Shown piece after piece: positions 29,301-39,045 of a stretch of 64,000 nucleotides of DNA. Location: the NCBI GenBank assembly GCA_009746045.1, contig RPFO01000418.1, positions 675,373-739,372 on the forward strand. Direction: 5' to 3'. The DNA comes from Mesostigma viride (Eukaryota; Streptophyta; Mesostigmatophyceae; Mesostigmatales; Mesostigmataceae). The notes under the pieces were generated by a model that had not been told where the DNA came from, did no database searches, and saw only the letters and a list, made by a program, of their open reading frames with translations. The first letter of the stretch is position 1; every line of letters starts with the position of its first letter. Position numbers and translations under genes: made by a program.

Positions 29301-29901
29301 AGCACGCGCCTCCAGATTTAGGCGGAGGGTCTGCCCCCCCGTGCCATAGCCAATTCAACCACGTAATCACCTTGTGTTGTAGAGTGAAGGTCCGGCGGCG
29401 GCGAGTTGCACGCTGGCGTCTGCGTGCTGACCTCACTCTCCCCCACGTAGTGCTTAGAGGCATTGTAGGAAGAGGCAGTGGGAAGGGGGAGCGGTTTACC
29501 CTTTCGGTGTTTACTTGGTTTGCTGGGCCTTGCCCAGCTTCTCCATCATCGTGGCGCTTTGCAGGGCCATCTTCATGGCCGGGTTGCTCACCAAGGAGGC
29601 ATCTTCCTTGAGAGCAAGGAGGTGGCCAGCCACCTTCCACCCTCCTGACCCCTGGCTCTCCACTAGGAGCATGGCTGCCACCACCCTCATGAGATACTCT
29701 ACCCCAGCCAACTCCCCGGCTGCCGGCCCCAACTCCTTGAAGAGTGTGTCCATGGCCAGGGCGATGTTCATGACCACCTTCCTGCTTTCCTGGTTCCTCC
29801 ACCCCCCTTGGCGAGTAGCCATGATCCAACTCTTTATCCCCCCTCCATTGTCGTTGGCATCCTCGAGCACCTCGGGGAGCACTCTCTCTTGCACCCTCCA
29901 A
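26387..29901 (-). pseudogene. Retrotransposon pol copy 2, one frameshift before recombinase
   Basis: The RT and RNase H frame (SITIDDLVVSNG; VVASDASSFGQG) runs to 26920. The tyrosine recombinase continues in another frame from about 27000 to 26387 (YLRVSEAL, HGLRHGG, GRW, AHYVGL). The switch falls at a G10 run at about 26989-26998; copy 1 has an interrupted G run there. One inserted or lost G explains it. Otherwise the protein parallels copy 1 over its whole length. Confidence 0.85.
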
Positions 29902-30569
29902 TTCACCACTTGTGCTCGAGTGGGCAGCGTCACCCCTTTGGTCTTTTTCGGCTTCCTGGAAGCCCCATCTGCCCCGGCCAGCGCATCCTTCAATTTCGTC
30001 AGGAAATCCTCTTCCTCGGACTCCTCCTCCTCCTCCTCTTCTTTGCCCGCCTGCCCCTGCTTGCCAATAATAGCCGCCAGCTCCAAGAGCTGCTCCCTCA
30101 CATCCCCCGCGGCCTTTCCCTTGCTCGGGGCTGGGCTTCCGACTTTTTTCGTCCCCTTTTTCGCCCCTTTCGTGGGCCGGCGTGGTGGCTGCATCTCCTC
30201 TTCGTCCGAGTCCGCCAAGTCCCGGGCGCTTTGGAGGGCTGCCACTAGCGCTTCGTTTGGGTCCGCTGCTGCCAGAATTTCAGGCCCGTCCACGTGGTCG
30301 ACCAGCAGTCCAACGACGGACTCCAGCTGGGCCGCAGACCACCGGCTGACAGTAGTTACCCAGTCGGTCCCGAGGACCGCCTCAAAGGCAGCGCACACTT
30401 CAGGCAGGCCCGAGCAAGTGGAGAGCTCCTGATGGAGCCTTTTCTTCTGCGTCGGCCAGCCTAGTCGGCCCTTTCCCGTCTGTTTAGTAGCTGTCGGCAC
30501 CTCGGGATTAGCTTTCGGTAATTGCTTCCCAGCACCTGTCGAACCTGGCTTCCGCCCGGGCTTCGGCAT
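29511..30569 (-). CDS. Retrotransposon gag-like ORF1, copy 2
   Basis: 352 residues from ATG 30569; basic N-terminus, acidic patch (GKEEEEEEESEEEDF), and a C-terminal half homologous to the copy 1 gag. Overlaps pol, which is in the -1 frame, the same arrangement as copy 1. Confidence 0.7.
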   Translation of the reverse strand: MPKPGRKPGSTGAGKQLPKANPEVPTATKQTGKGRLGWPTQKKRLHQELSTCSGLPEVCAAFEAVLGTDWVTTVSRWSAAQLESVVGLLVDHVDGPEILAAADPNEALVAALQSARDLADSDEEEMQPPRRPTKGAKKGTKKVGSPAPSKGKAAGDVREQLLELAAIIGKQGQAGKEEEEEEESEEEDFLTKLKDALAGADGASRKPKKTKGVTLPTRAQVVNWRVQERVLPEVLEDANDNGGGIKSWIMATRQGGWRNQESRKVVMNIALAMDTLFKELGPAAGELAGVEYLMRVVAAMLLVESQGSGGWKVAGHLLALKEDASLVSNPAMKMALQSATMMEKLGKAQQTK

Positions 30570-30640
30570 CCCAGCCGCTTTGCAGAAAGGAATTCTGGGC
30601 GTCAGCTACGCTGCCCCTGACCCCTGTCGCCGCCTTCGTT

Positions 30641-31019
30641 AAAACAAAAGAGACCGCCATGAGCTAGGTGAGCAAGCTTTTATCGTGTTTCAAGGCCAAC
30701 GGCTCTCTACCAACGGCCAGATCCGGCAACGGCCTCTAAACAGTTTTAGCCGTCAAGTTTTACTTCAGATATTGCCTGTTGCAAACCCGTCCGCAATCAC
30801 AGATCTGCTAGGAGAACCTAGACGCAAAAATCCGTCGTCAAGGTACTCAGCACACCGTCAAGGTATGGGCCGCAACAATTAGGCCATATCTTCCGTAATA
30901 CTCGTACACTAGAAGCCTAATCAACCTTATTACGATCACATCACCCAGCTCTATTTCACCTAGCATCAGCGGCTCCCCTTCCGTATCACTATAAAGAAAC
31001 TATGTTCAGAGAACCCCGA
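30641..31019. repeat. Split direct repeat, outer 379 bp copy
   Basis: 5' terminal repeat of element 2 (minus orientation). Its end is seven bases from the MCP ATG at 31027. Confidence 0.85.
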
Positions 31020-31026
31020 TTTATCC

Positions 31027-32706
31027 ATGGCTTCATCTTCCGGCGCCCAAATGATGATGCTTAAGGCTCGCGGTCCCCAGGACATCGCGACCATTGGCAA
31101 CCCCGAGGTAACTTTTTTCAAGTCCGTGTTTCCTAGGCACACCAACTATGCATGGGAGGACCTCGAAATTACGCAATCAACCGGGTCCTCTGGGTACGGT
31201 CAGAACTTGGAGTTCAAGATGTCTCGCGTGGGAGACCTCATCACTAAGATGATGTTAGTCATAAACATGTCCGCTGTTCCTGGATGGGACGGTTCTTTCG
31301 CCCCTTTCATCTGGGACTTCCCTCGCGCGCTGATCGAGTACGTCGAGTTTATAGTTGGAGGATACATGATTGAACGAATCACGGGTGACATGCTCCATAT
31401 CTGGGACGTCATTAATCGCCCGGATTACGCCAGTTGGGTAGAAAACATGCCAACTAGTCACGGAGGCAGCGTCAAGTTTAACAAGGCTGGAAAGATGACC
31501 GAGTTCTTCGACGGCAGGTCTCCTCAGTACATTTACATCCCTCTCGAGTTCGCGTTCACGTGCGAGCCGGGCACTTGTTTCCCCATGATTGCTTTGTCTT
31601 TCCACGAAGTCCGCGTGAAGGTAAAGTTTGCCACGGCCGACAAGATCTTCACTAGCTACTCAAAGTCCGACCCAGTTTACGACACAGTCCCCGGAGTGAT
31701 CGGAGCGACCGTAAAGTCAAGTCTGAACACCTCTGCAACCCCTGACTACAACTTGATCCGTTCCATTATCCGGTCGAGGTATTTGGACCAGTCATATGGT
31801 AACCAAATGGCGCAGCTCATCTCGGAGACCGGAGATCGCAAGTGGGTTAAGCACGTGATCGAGAACGCAATGTATACCGACAAGATTACAAACGTGTTAG
31901 CTACTGCCACTCCTCCCAACGGGACTTCTGACGGAAAGCTGGAGATTTCTTTCGAGATCGCCGACTACAATTCGGCGACGGGGACGACTCGGAAGTTTGT
32001 TATCACCGATTCGATGATTCCTCCCGCCGAAAAGTTTGTGCCTATGTTTACTTCCGTCGCCCCAAATCAGCGTCAGGTGTGGGCTAGCAACCCACCCACG
32101 TTCACAACTCGACTTGTCGGTCGGTATGTCTTTTTGGACGACTACGAGAGGCAACAGTTTGCCAGTGAGTCGCATGAGTTTCTGATGACTGAGAACCAGT
32201 TGCACACTCAGTATGTGGGCGGGCAAGAGCAGGTGACGATCGACCTCAAGTTCAACCATCCCGTAAAGGAGCTGCTGTTTTTCTATCGACCTGACAACTG
32301 GGCAGAGCCCGAGACAACGGTAAAGGGCTACTATAAGGGCTATTGGTCGTTTCGCAACCCGAACAGCAGCTTTGGAGAGGGGCACCTCTTCCGTTCCGCG
32401 AATCTCATTTTGAACTCCCAAAATATGTACGGAGACGGCAAGGATCCTGTTTACTTTTCATACGTGATCCCAACCCAGTTCCATAAGCGCGTTGACTCGG
32501 ATCACAACATTTACATCATCCCCTTTTGTTTGGACCCTGGCAGCTGCAAGCCTACCGGTTCCGTGAATATGTCTCGTTTGGACGATGTGAAGTTGGTCCT
32601 GACTGGTCTCGGCGGCGTGCCACCTGGTACCATTCACGTCTATGCTCGGAACTTCAACTTGCTTTCTATCCAGTCCGGCATGGGAGGCAAGCGTTACGCG
32701 TCGTAA
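31027..32706 (+). CDS. MCP: Major capsid protein paralog 2
   Basis: 559 residues, intact double jelly-roll MCP: TFFKSVFPRHTNYAW near residue 37, IEYVEFIVGGYMIERITGD, YVFLDDYERQQFASESHEF, HPVKELLFFYRPDN, DPVYFSYVIPTQFHKRV, and the terminal SGMGGKRYAS. ATG at 31027 is seven bases after the retrotransposon end; its original promoter is on the far side of that element. First gene of a three-MCP tandem. Likely a main capsomer by its canonical length. Confidence 0.92.
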   Translation: MASSSGAQMMMLKARGPQDIATIGNPEVTFFKSVFPRHTNYAWEDLEITQSTGSSGYGQNLEFKMSRVGDLITKMMLVINMSAVPGWDGSFAPFIWDFPRALIEYVEFIVGGYMIERITGDMLHIWDVINRPDYASWVENMPTSHGGSVKFNKAGKMTEFFDGRSPQYIYIPLEFAFTCEPGTCFPMIALSFHEVRVKVKFATADKIFTSYSKSDPVYDTVPGVIGATVKSSLNTSATPDYNLIRSIIRSRYLDQSYGNQMAQLISETGDRKWVKHVIENAMYTDKITNVLATATPPNGTSDGKLEISFEIADYNSATGTTRKFVITDSMIPPAEKFVPMFTSVAPNQRQVWASNPPTFTTRLVGRYVFLDDYERQQFASESHEFLMTENQLHTQYVGGQEQVTIDLKFNHPVKELLFFYRPDNWAEPETTVKGYYKGYWSFRNPNSSFGEGHLFRSANLILNSQNMYGDGKDPVYFSYVIPTQFHKRVDSDHNIYIIPFCLDPGSCKPTGSVNMSRLDDVKLVLTGLGGVPPGTIHVYARNFNLLSIQSGMGGKRYAS

Positions 32707-32720
32707 AAAAAAAAAAGACT

Positions 32721-32729
32721 GTATTATAT
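32721..32729 (+). promoter_or_regulatory. Promoter-like box gtattatat
   Basis: gtattatat, 19 bases before the ATG at 32748. The same nine bases occur 12 bases before the ATG at 61298. Related AT boxes precede many starts. Confidence 0.45.
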
Positions 32730-32747
32730 TAGAATCTACACCAAACC

Positions 32748-35700
32748 ATGTCTTCGTGCGCAGTTATGTGGATCCGTAGCAAGGGAAGTCAAGATGTGAT
32801 GTTGGTCGTGGACCCAGAGATCACTTTTTGGAAGTCCACGTGGAGCCGTCATACGAACTACGCGATGGAGGATGCCGAGATCACTCAAACTGCGGGTGTT
32901 GTGACGTACGGCCAGCTTATCGAGTTCAAAATCCCGCGCTCCGGAGACCTTCTTCACAAGGTCATGCTTTACTTGGACGTCGAGGAGTTTCCGAATCTAA
33001 AGTACTCTCCTTTTGCAAAGGACTTTGCGCGCATCCTCATCAAGTACGTTGAGCTTGTGATTGGCGGGTTTAGCATCGAGCGGCTTACCGGTGATTTCTT
33101 GCACGTGATGGACATCCTGTCGCGCAAGAGTCACAAGAGTAGCGTTGATAACTTGCCAACCAACCACGGTGGTAGCGTTAAGTTTGACGAGTTTGGCGAT
33201 GTGTATGAGTATTGCAACGGTACCCGGCGGCAGCACATTTACATCCCTATCGAGTTTGCTTTTACAATGGACCCTGGCCTGGCCCTTCCTATGATCGCGA
33301 TTCAGCATCACGATGTGGTAATTCGCGTCCAATTCGCCGACCCTGATGACATTTTCACGTATTACGCAAACGATTTCCCCGTAGACACCGCGACCAGCGC
33401 TCCGATCGACTACTCCAAGTTCCCTTATAACCAGACTACCGCGGACAACGCAGCTGCTGGGTACTGGGACTTCGACGGTGACCTAGACAACACTGGCAGT
33501 CGTCAGCCGACTGCTCTGATGCCCAAGTTCCAGCTGTTTAATTATACTAATAGCGAGAACGCGATAAAGTCGTCTGGGGGCGTCTACGGCGCCACTTCTA
33601 ATCACGCAATGGTTGATCTGAGTGATGCCGGGTTTAACGGTGGGGACGATACTTTCACCGTTGCGACAACGGTTACTTGTCCAGCAACCAATCAGCAGGG
33701 TGTCGGGCAGAACATCTTGACGTACGGAAGTGCCACGGACAACATTTCACTCCAGACCGGGTCGTCCGGAGACTTGAAGCTGTGGGTCGAGACGGGCGGG
33801 GTTAGGACTCAGATGGAGACCTTTCCTCAGGACCAACTTTACATCGGAGACGGCCAGAGCCACGCGCTCGTGCTCACCCGCGTCGAGACGATCACGGCCG
33901 GTTCAGTCCCTGGTACAGTTCCCGGGCGATGGGAGTTTGCGGGCGGATCGCCTGCAAACACCGGTACCGGGTCAGCGGCTGCCCAGGTGATCGGTTCTCA
34001 AGTTTCGATCGCCGGCGGCGAGATCGTATGGTCGAATACGGCTGCTGATTACACGACAGCGGTGAACTCTCATGACCGAGTCCAGATTCCTCTGACAGAC
34101 GGGGATAAGACTGGCTTGAACCTTTTTTCAGTCTCGTTCGAGTTCTATTTGTCAAGTGCCGCTCTTAACTCAAACCCCATTCCCTTGTTCAATATTGGCC
34201 CGGCGACAACGTCCGACATGGCCGCAAACCGCAAGAACAGGATGTCTCTCTACCTCTCACCTAATGCAACTGAGATGTACATCGTGACTCAGGGCGATAA
34301 TGCAACCACGGACCGTAGGATGCGCGTTAACGTTTCTGCCGTTTCGTTGAACGCGTGGCACACGTTTACGGTCACTCGTCTACCATATCCGAAGTTCGGC
34401 ACCTCTACTGGTACTTCTGCCCAGAGCATCAACTCCGTGGGTATTTTCATCGACGGCGTTCAGTGCCCGCTTCTGCTAATTGATGGTTCTTTGGGCGGTT
34501 TTGAGGCAAGCGCTGTTTTTGGAAACATCCTCACTTTCGGTCCTAGCGGGATCAGTGGTGTTGCATATTCCCCGAAGACAAAGCTCAAGATCCGCGGTGT
34601 GGATTTCTGGAACGGCCACTATCGCAATAACAACGACGTCTATCAGCTGTATGTTGATGGGCAGAATAAGGAGATCCATCCTCTGTGGCCAAAGATGTCA
34701 CAGCCAACGATTGTTGACAAGAAGCTGTATCTCGGTAACAGTCCCGACACTGCAACCACGTTTGCGGCTAAGAACAATGTCAAGTGGGAGTACGTCTGGT
34801 TCTACAATCTGGCGGTCACGCCTAACGATATCGGTGCGACTTCAGGCGTGGTTTCCAGCTCGGCACGCTTGCCAGTCGTTCGGCAGATTTTCGCTCTCCA
34901 ACCCACGACGATGTTCGCAGCCACCAAGGGGTCGGACGTAGTTACCAACAACGGAGCGTATTGGGCGAACCTGGTTGACACGCAAGGGACGTCGCGTTTC
35001 TCTGTGGACACATGGACAACGGGAACGGGCGGTATCCTGACTGCGGCAGTCGTCCGTGTTAAGGCGCTCGGAAATGGCGATCTTTTTGGCAATTCAGGTG
35101 ACTGGGTTATCGCTATCGACTCTTTCAAGATTCCTCAATCCATTAACTACACCGTCGGAGAGTCTCAGGTGTTTGTTCATCCGCGTGCAGGATGGATTGC
35201 TAGGCCGCCAAAGTTCGAGTGCAAGCTGGTGGCCCGGTTTTTCTACCTTGACGACTTTGAGAGGAAGCAGTTTGCTCTTAACGGTCACGAGTACCTTATA
35301 ACGGAAACGCAGTACTTCCAGCAGCACGTCGGGGGGGAGAACGAGGTCGACCTCGACCTTCGTTTTAACCATCCCGTGAAGGAACTTTTGTTCTGGTATA
35401 AGCCTGCGGATTTGTCTTTTGTGGCAAACAAGTTCCGCTCCGACGCGGATTTCGGATACAACGCGTATTGGAAGTTTTACAATGACAATAGCGAGTTCGG
35501 AGACGGACACCTTTTCACCCGGGCGAACTTGTATATGAACTCGCAGAGCCTTTACGGAGATGGTCGCGATCCTATTTATTTCTCTTACCTCGTCCCCGCC
35601 GATTTCCATACGCGCGTGGAGAAGAACTCCCGCGTGTACTGCATCCCGTTTTGTTTGAGGCCGGAGTCGTGGAAGCCGTCAGGGAGCGTCAACATGTCCC

Positions 35701-35845
35701 GCCTAGATAGCGTGAAGCTGGCTCTTAAGGGGCTAGGGTCTTCCTCTAAGGGAGGAATCCCGCCGGCACTATCGACGTATATGCGCGTAGTTTCAACCTT
35801 GTTCGAATTCAGTCTGGTATGGGAGGCAAGCGGTTCGCCTCGTAA
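32748..35845 (+). CDS. MCP: Enlarged major capsid protein with lectin-like insertions (C-terminal frameshift)
   Basis: The first ~220 residues and the last ~220 are MCP (ITFWKSTWSRHTNYAM; IKYVELVIGGFSIERLTGD; FYLDDFERKQFALNGHEY; HPVKELLFWYKPAD; SGMGGKRFAS). Between about residues 225 and 810 is an insertion with two segments that look like laminin-G/concanavalin-A-type jelly rolls (DDTFTVATTV with SHALVLTRVE; LNAWHTFTVTRLPY with GIFIDGVQC and WEYVWFYNLAVTPNDI). One base is missing near 35766, so the literal frame runs to 35960 into the next gene; with it restored the protein ends at 35845, about 1032 residues. A surface-exposed, glycan-binding capsomer is an inference. Confidence 0.85.
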
Positions 35846-35902
35846 TTGCATGCTTAACTCAGTAATAAAAATTCTTTCCATTCATATAAGTATATCAACA
35901 CG

Positions 35903-37279
35903 ATGTCGGGCTGCCCTGTCCTTATTTTGCGAGCCAAGGGTCCTCAGGACGCTTCCTTGACGGTCGCGCCCACGAAGACGTTTTTTAAGGCTATCTATCC
36001 TCGCCACACTAATTTTTCGTTCGAAGACATGGAGGTTGTTTCCGTCGCTGGAAACCAGGGGTTCGGGCGTGAAGTGACTTTTCAGCTCCCAAAGAGCGGC
36101 GATCTTGTCACCCGCGCGTTTCTGTACATGGAAATCCCTCCCATCATCGAATGGGGCAATCCAGAATTTGGGAAGGCTTGGTGGAAGATCTTTGACCCGT
36201 TTCTAGACGACATTGCTCGTATCATGATCAAAAAGATCGAGTTCAAGGTTGGCGGGACAACCATCGAAGAAATGACGGGAGAGTTTATGCACGTGTACGA
36301 CCAGCTTAGCCGTGACCCTTCCACTTCTTACGTCGACAACACTCCGACGCGCCACGGCGGCACTATCCTCGTGGACAACGGAGGACAGACTGGAATGACC
36401 AAGTCGCACATCTACGTCCCTCTCCAGTTTTCATTCTGTCTGGAGGACGGCATGGCTTTTCCCATGATCGCCCTTCAGTACCACGATGCCAAGATTGTCG
36501 TGACTCTTAACACGAAGGAAGCCATTTTCACCCAGGTTGTTGGTGGGCCTAACTATCCAGGGACGAGTTTAGCAAAGGGCGTAGTCTCGTGGGACCATCC
36601 GACATTGGAGGCCTGGGATATCGCGAGGCATGATGAACGCTATGCCAGACATCACAAAGTTGCGCCTTTTGTGCCGGTTTGTTTACCTGACGACTTTGAA
36701 CGCAAGCAGTTCGCAGAGGAAAAGCACCAGTATCTTATCACAGAGACTCAGCACTACTCCCACTACGTTAGCGAGGGATCTGGTCTAGAGACCATCGGCC
36801 TCTCGTTTAGCCATCCAGTGAAGGAGTTGATCTTCTACTACAAGGCCGATAACCGTATGATCGACCCTGCGCTGGCAACGGACCCCACTGCCGCGTATTG
36901 GAACTTTACCAACAAGAATAGCAAGTTTGGAGACGGTCATCTTTTTGAGCGTTGCAACTTGTCTCTCAACTCGCAACAGATGTTTGGAGAAGGCCGTGAC
37001 CCCATTTACTTCAGTTATGTCCTTCCTTTGCAATTCCACACTCGTCTTCCGAGCAACAAGCACGTATACGTGATCCCCTTTGCTCTGGAGCCTGAAAACT
37101 GGAAGCCAACGGGATCTCTGAACTTTAGTCGCATGGACACCGTAAAACTGTTGCTGCTAGGCCTTCAGAAGAACAGCGTGACACATCGACTCCCGAAGGG
37201 CGTCATCGAGATTTACGCCCGGTCTTTCAATGTCCTTGCAATCAGTTCTGGGATGGGAGGAAAGCGTTTTGCTTCGTAA
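35903..37279 (+). CDS. MCP: Major capsid protein paralog 4
   Basis: 458 residues, intact: TFFKAIYPRHTNFSF, KKIEFKVGGTTIEEMTGE, LPDDFERKQFAEEKHQYL, HPVKELIFYYKADN, DPIYFSYVLPLQFHTRL, SGMGGKRFAS. Close to the usual length for this protein in giant viruses, and the most compact of the four. The ATG at 35903 follows catataagtatatc. Third gene of the tandem. Confidence 0.92.
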   Translation: MSGCPVLILRAKGPQDASLTVAPTKTFFKAIYPRHTNFSFEDMEVVSVAGNQGFGREVTFQLPKSGDLVTRAFLYMEIPPIIEWGNPEFGKAWWKIFDPFLDDIARIMIKKIEFKVGGTTIEEMTGEFMHVYDQLSRDPSTSYVDNTPTRHGGTILVDNGGQTGMTKSHIYVPLQFSFCLEDGMAFPMIALQYHDAKIVVTLNTKEAIFTQVVGGPNYPGTSLAKGVVSWDHPTLEAWDIARHDERYARHHKVAPFVPVCLPDDFERKQFAEEKHQYLITETQHYSHYVSEGSGLETIGLSFSHPVKELIFYYKADNRMIDPALATDPTAAYWNFTNKNSKFGDGHLFERCNLSLNSQQMFGEGRDPIYFSYVLPLQFHTRLPSNKHVYVIPFALEPENWKPTGSLNFSRMDTVKLLLLGLQKNSVTHRLPKGVIEIYARSFNVLAISSGMGGKRFAS

Positions 37280-37304
37280 ATGTTTTATTTATCAACATGT
37301 ATAC

Positions 37305-37610
37305 ATGGACAGGAGGCCAAAAAAGATCGATCAATCTTCTGTGTTGGTCGTTAAAAAACCTTTGATAACCCATGTTGGTCGTCTTCCACCAGAAACGCCT
37401 CCAGCTTCCAAAGAAGAGTTAAAGCCGCGACGAGAAGTGTTCGAAATGATCACATGTCCTTCTTGTCAATCCCAGATCGCTCTGCGTCCAGTTTCTTCAC
37501 CCGAGTATTCACGGCCTTTTTCGGGCCCATCATCTCGTCGTCGGAATCGCTCGCGTAATCTTTGTTATAATTCAGCCTCGCGTAGTTCCAAAATCGGGAA
37601 GACCCGATAG
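37305..37610 (+). CDS. Small CxxC protein, C-terminus uncertain
   Basis: From ATG 37305 the frame gives 101 residues: basic N-terminus, Pro-rich middle and CPSC near residue 51. The last ~160 bases overlap the convergent packaging ATPase, more than is usual here, and that part is Ser/Arg-rich as expected for an antisense reading. A shorter protein ending near 37460 after a missed frameshift is possible. Upstream sequence tgttttatttatcaac is promoter-like. Confidence 0.4.
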   Translation: MDRRPKKIDQSSVLVVKKPLITHVGRLPPETPPASKEELKPRREVFEMITCPSCQSQIALRPVSSPEYSRPFSGPSSRRRNRSRNLCYNSASRSSKIGKTR

Positions 37611-38265
37611 TAAACCGGTCGTGTGGGACAGCCTTGTACCAAAAAATGACGTCTTCAATACGATTTGACTCGCTTGTATGATCCACGACCAAGCATTCGT
37701 AATTGCGAGTGCATTGGTCCAAGATCTCACAAAACGCCTCAAAGGTAGGAATGACGCCGAAATAATTGCGATAGAGGCGTTCTCTGTTCATTATAATGTT
37801 TTCGCGGAGAGCAAACACGTAATCGATGTTGCTTCGAATATCCGGAGTCACGTCCATACTGTACTGGCTGATGAACAGCAGAAAAATCTTATAGTGCCGA
37901 CCGTTTAACGCGATTTCACGCATGCACGGGTCGCGCATTACGCTTCGGTCATAAACGCAATCATCCATGATAACGAAACAGTTTTGAGCTTTGCCGAGTT
38001 TGCAAAGTTTTTTTTGGTTTTTGATCAGCGCTCGTAGTGCCGGTTTATTAAAGGATTCGTACACAAAGAGTTCGGGGACGAATTTTTGCCAATGCCGATT
38101 TGAACCTTCGGTCCCTGACATAACGATCCCCGAAGGTATGTCACGCTTGTGGTACATTATGTCCGTCGCGAGCGTTGTTTTACCCCCGCCTCGCTTTGAA
38201 ACGATGCATACTACTTTGTCATTGCCCATTTTAGATGGGTCGAATTTCTTCAACTGAAGATCCAT
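37450..38265 (-). CDS. A32-type DNA packaging ATPase
   Basis: 271 residues. Walker A SKRGGGKTT (23-31) and Walker B FVIMDD (97-102), with a following ISQYSM and a basic tail. This FtsK/HerA-related family uses ATP to pump viral DNA into capsids and is a hallmark giant-virus gene. Length is normal, and all motifs are present. It is adjacent to the MCP cluster, giving a morphogenesis block. Confidence 0.9.
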   Translation of the reverse strand: MDLQLKKFDPSKMGNDKVVCIVSKRGGGKTTLATDIMYHKRDIPSGIVMSGTEGSNRHWQKFVPELFVYESFNKPALRALIKNQKKLCKLGKAQNCFVIMDDCVYDRSVMRDPCMREIALNGRHYKIFLLFISQYSMDVTPDIRSNIDYVFALRENIIMNRERLYRNYFGVIPTFEAFCEILDQCTRNYECLVVDHTSESNRIEDVIFWYKAVPHDRFTIGSSRFWNYARLNYNKDYASDSDDEMMGPKKAVNTRVKKLDAERSGIDKKDM

Positions 38266-38334
38266 GTCCCAAACGTGCTATATCATGACATGAACAAAAT
38301 CAAACTAGTTTCAGACGAGCTAGGTCTTACATTT

Positions 38335-39045
38335 CTAAATGCGCACAATAATGTCCTGATCGTAACGATAAAATGACACGTTTAAACCGCTCGAAAGCGC
38401 AGTTCGCATCCATTCTCTTTGGTGCCATTCCTCCGCGTTGTCTTTTGATGTTTCGTCACGCGTTTTGTTGTACTTTCTAGCGAATTCGTCTTGAAGCATT
38501 GTGAATTTTTTAATAATTGCATTAGAAATCCGTTTAGTTTGAGACCGCAAAAGTAACAAAAGTCGAGGAGATAAAGACATCACGAACACTCCGTCGTGAT
38601 TAAACACCATGTGAGAGATGTTCTCAGTCTTCGCGTCGTTCACCAATATTCCTACATCTGTGTCGCTCGGACTCGACAAGGAACAATCTGTCATGCCGCA
38701 CTTCTGAGGGTGCGTGTGCCACTCAAATGTTCCGTGCGGTATCTCCACGTCATTCGAGTGACCAAAAGGAGTCGTTGTAAACCGATGTAGAACGCCTTGC
38801 GAGTCAGGAACAAATGTCCCTCCGATTTCTTTTCCCGATTGTAAACTCGAACGTATGAACTGAACATCCGATTTTGAAACTACAAAAACATTACGCGAGT
38901 TACCGGAAATTATTTTTCGACCGTCCGGTAACATTTGAACTGGCAGAAGCTCTCCTGCACGAGGCATTACAACGTATAGATTCTGCGGACATTTTATAAC
39001 GTTAAAAACCGTCGTCGACGACGTCCGCCTCTTCGTCCTCGTCAT
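38335..39045 (-). CDS. JAB/JAMM-like metalloprotease-fold protein
   Basis: 236 residues. A JAMM-like zinc signature: Glu73 (KEIGG), H110-T-H112-P, then S125-P-S-D128. In this family the site removes ubiquitin-like modifiers or processes proteins. Spacing between HTHP and SPSD is longer than in the classical motif but similar to some viral or bacterial variants. Start at ATG 39045 (a TTG lies just before it). It overlaps the end of the upstream gene by about 44 bases. Substrate unknown. Confidence 0.65.
   Translation of the reverse strand: MTRTKRRTSSTTVFNVIKCPQNLYVVMPRAGELLPVQMLPDGRKIISGNSRNVFVVSKSDVQFIRSSLQSGKEIGGTFVPDSQGVLHRFTTTPFGHSNDVEIPHGTFEWHTHPQKCGMTDCSLSSPSDTDVGILVNDAKTENISHMVFNHDGVFVMSLSPRLLLLLRSQTKRISNAIIKKFTMLQDEFARKYNKTRDETSKDNAEEWHQREWMRTALSSGLNVSFYRYDQDIIVRI

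Larger units (their letters stand above)
25704..31019 (-). mobile_element. DIRS/PAT/Ngaro-type retrotransposon, copy 2
   Basis: A 5,316 bp element of the same family and orientation as copy 1 but clearly diverged in sequence. 379 bp repeats lie at 25798-26176 and 30641-31019; a 134 bp repeat lies at 26177-26310 with a shortened 61 bp partner at 25704-25764 (internal deletion). Termini are the same (ttctattaacc and agagaacc-cga). gag is intact and pol has one frameshift. It sits between the promoter and the start codon of an MCP gene. Confidence 0.87.
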
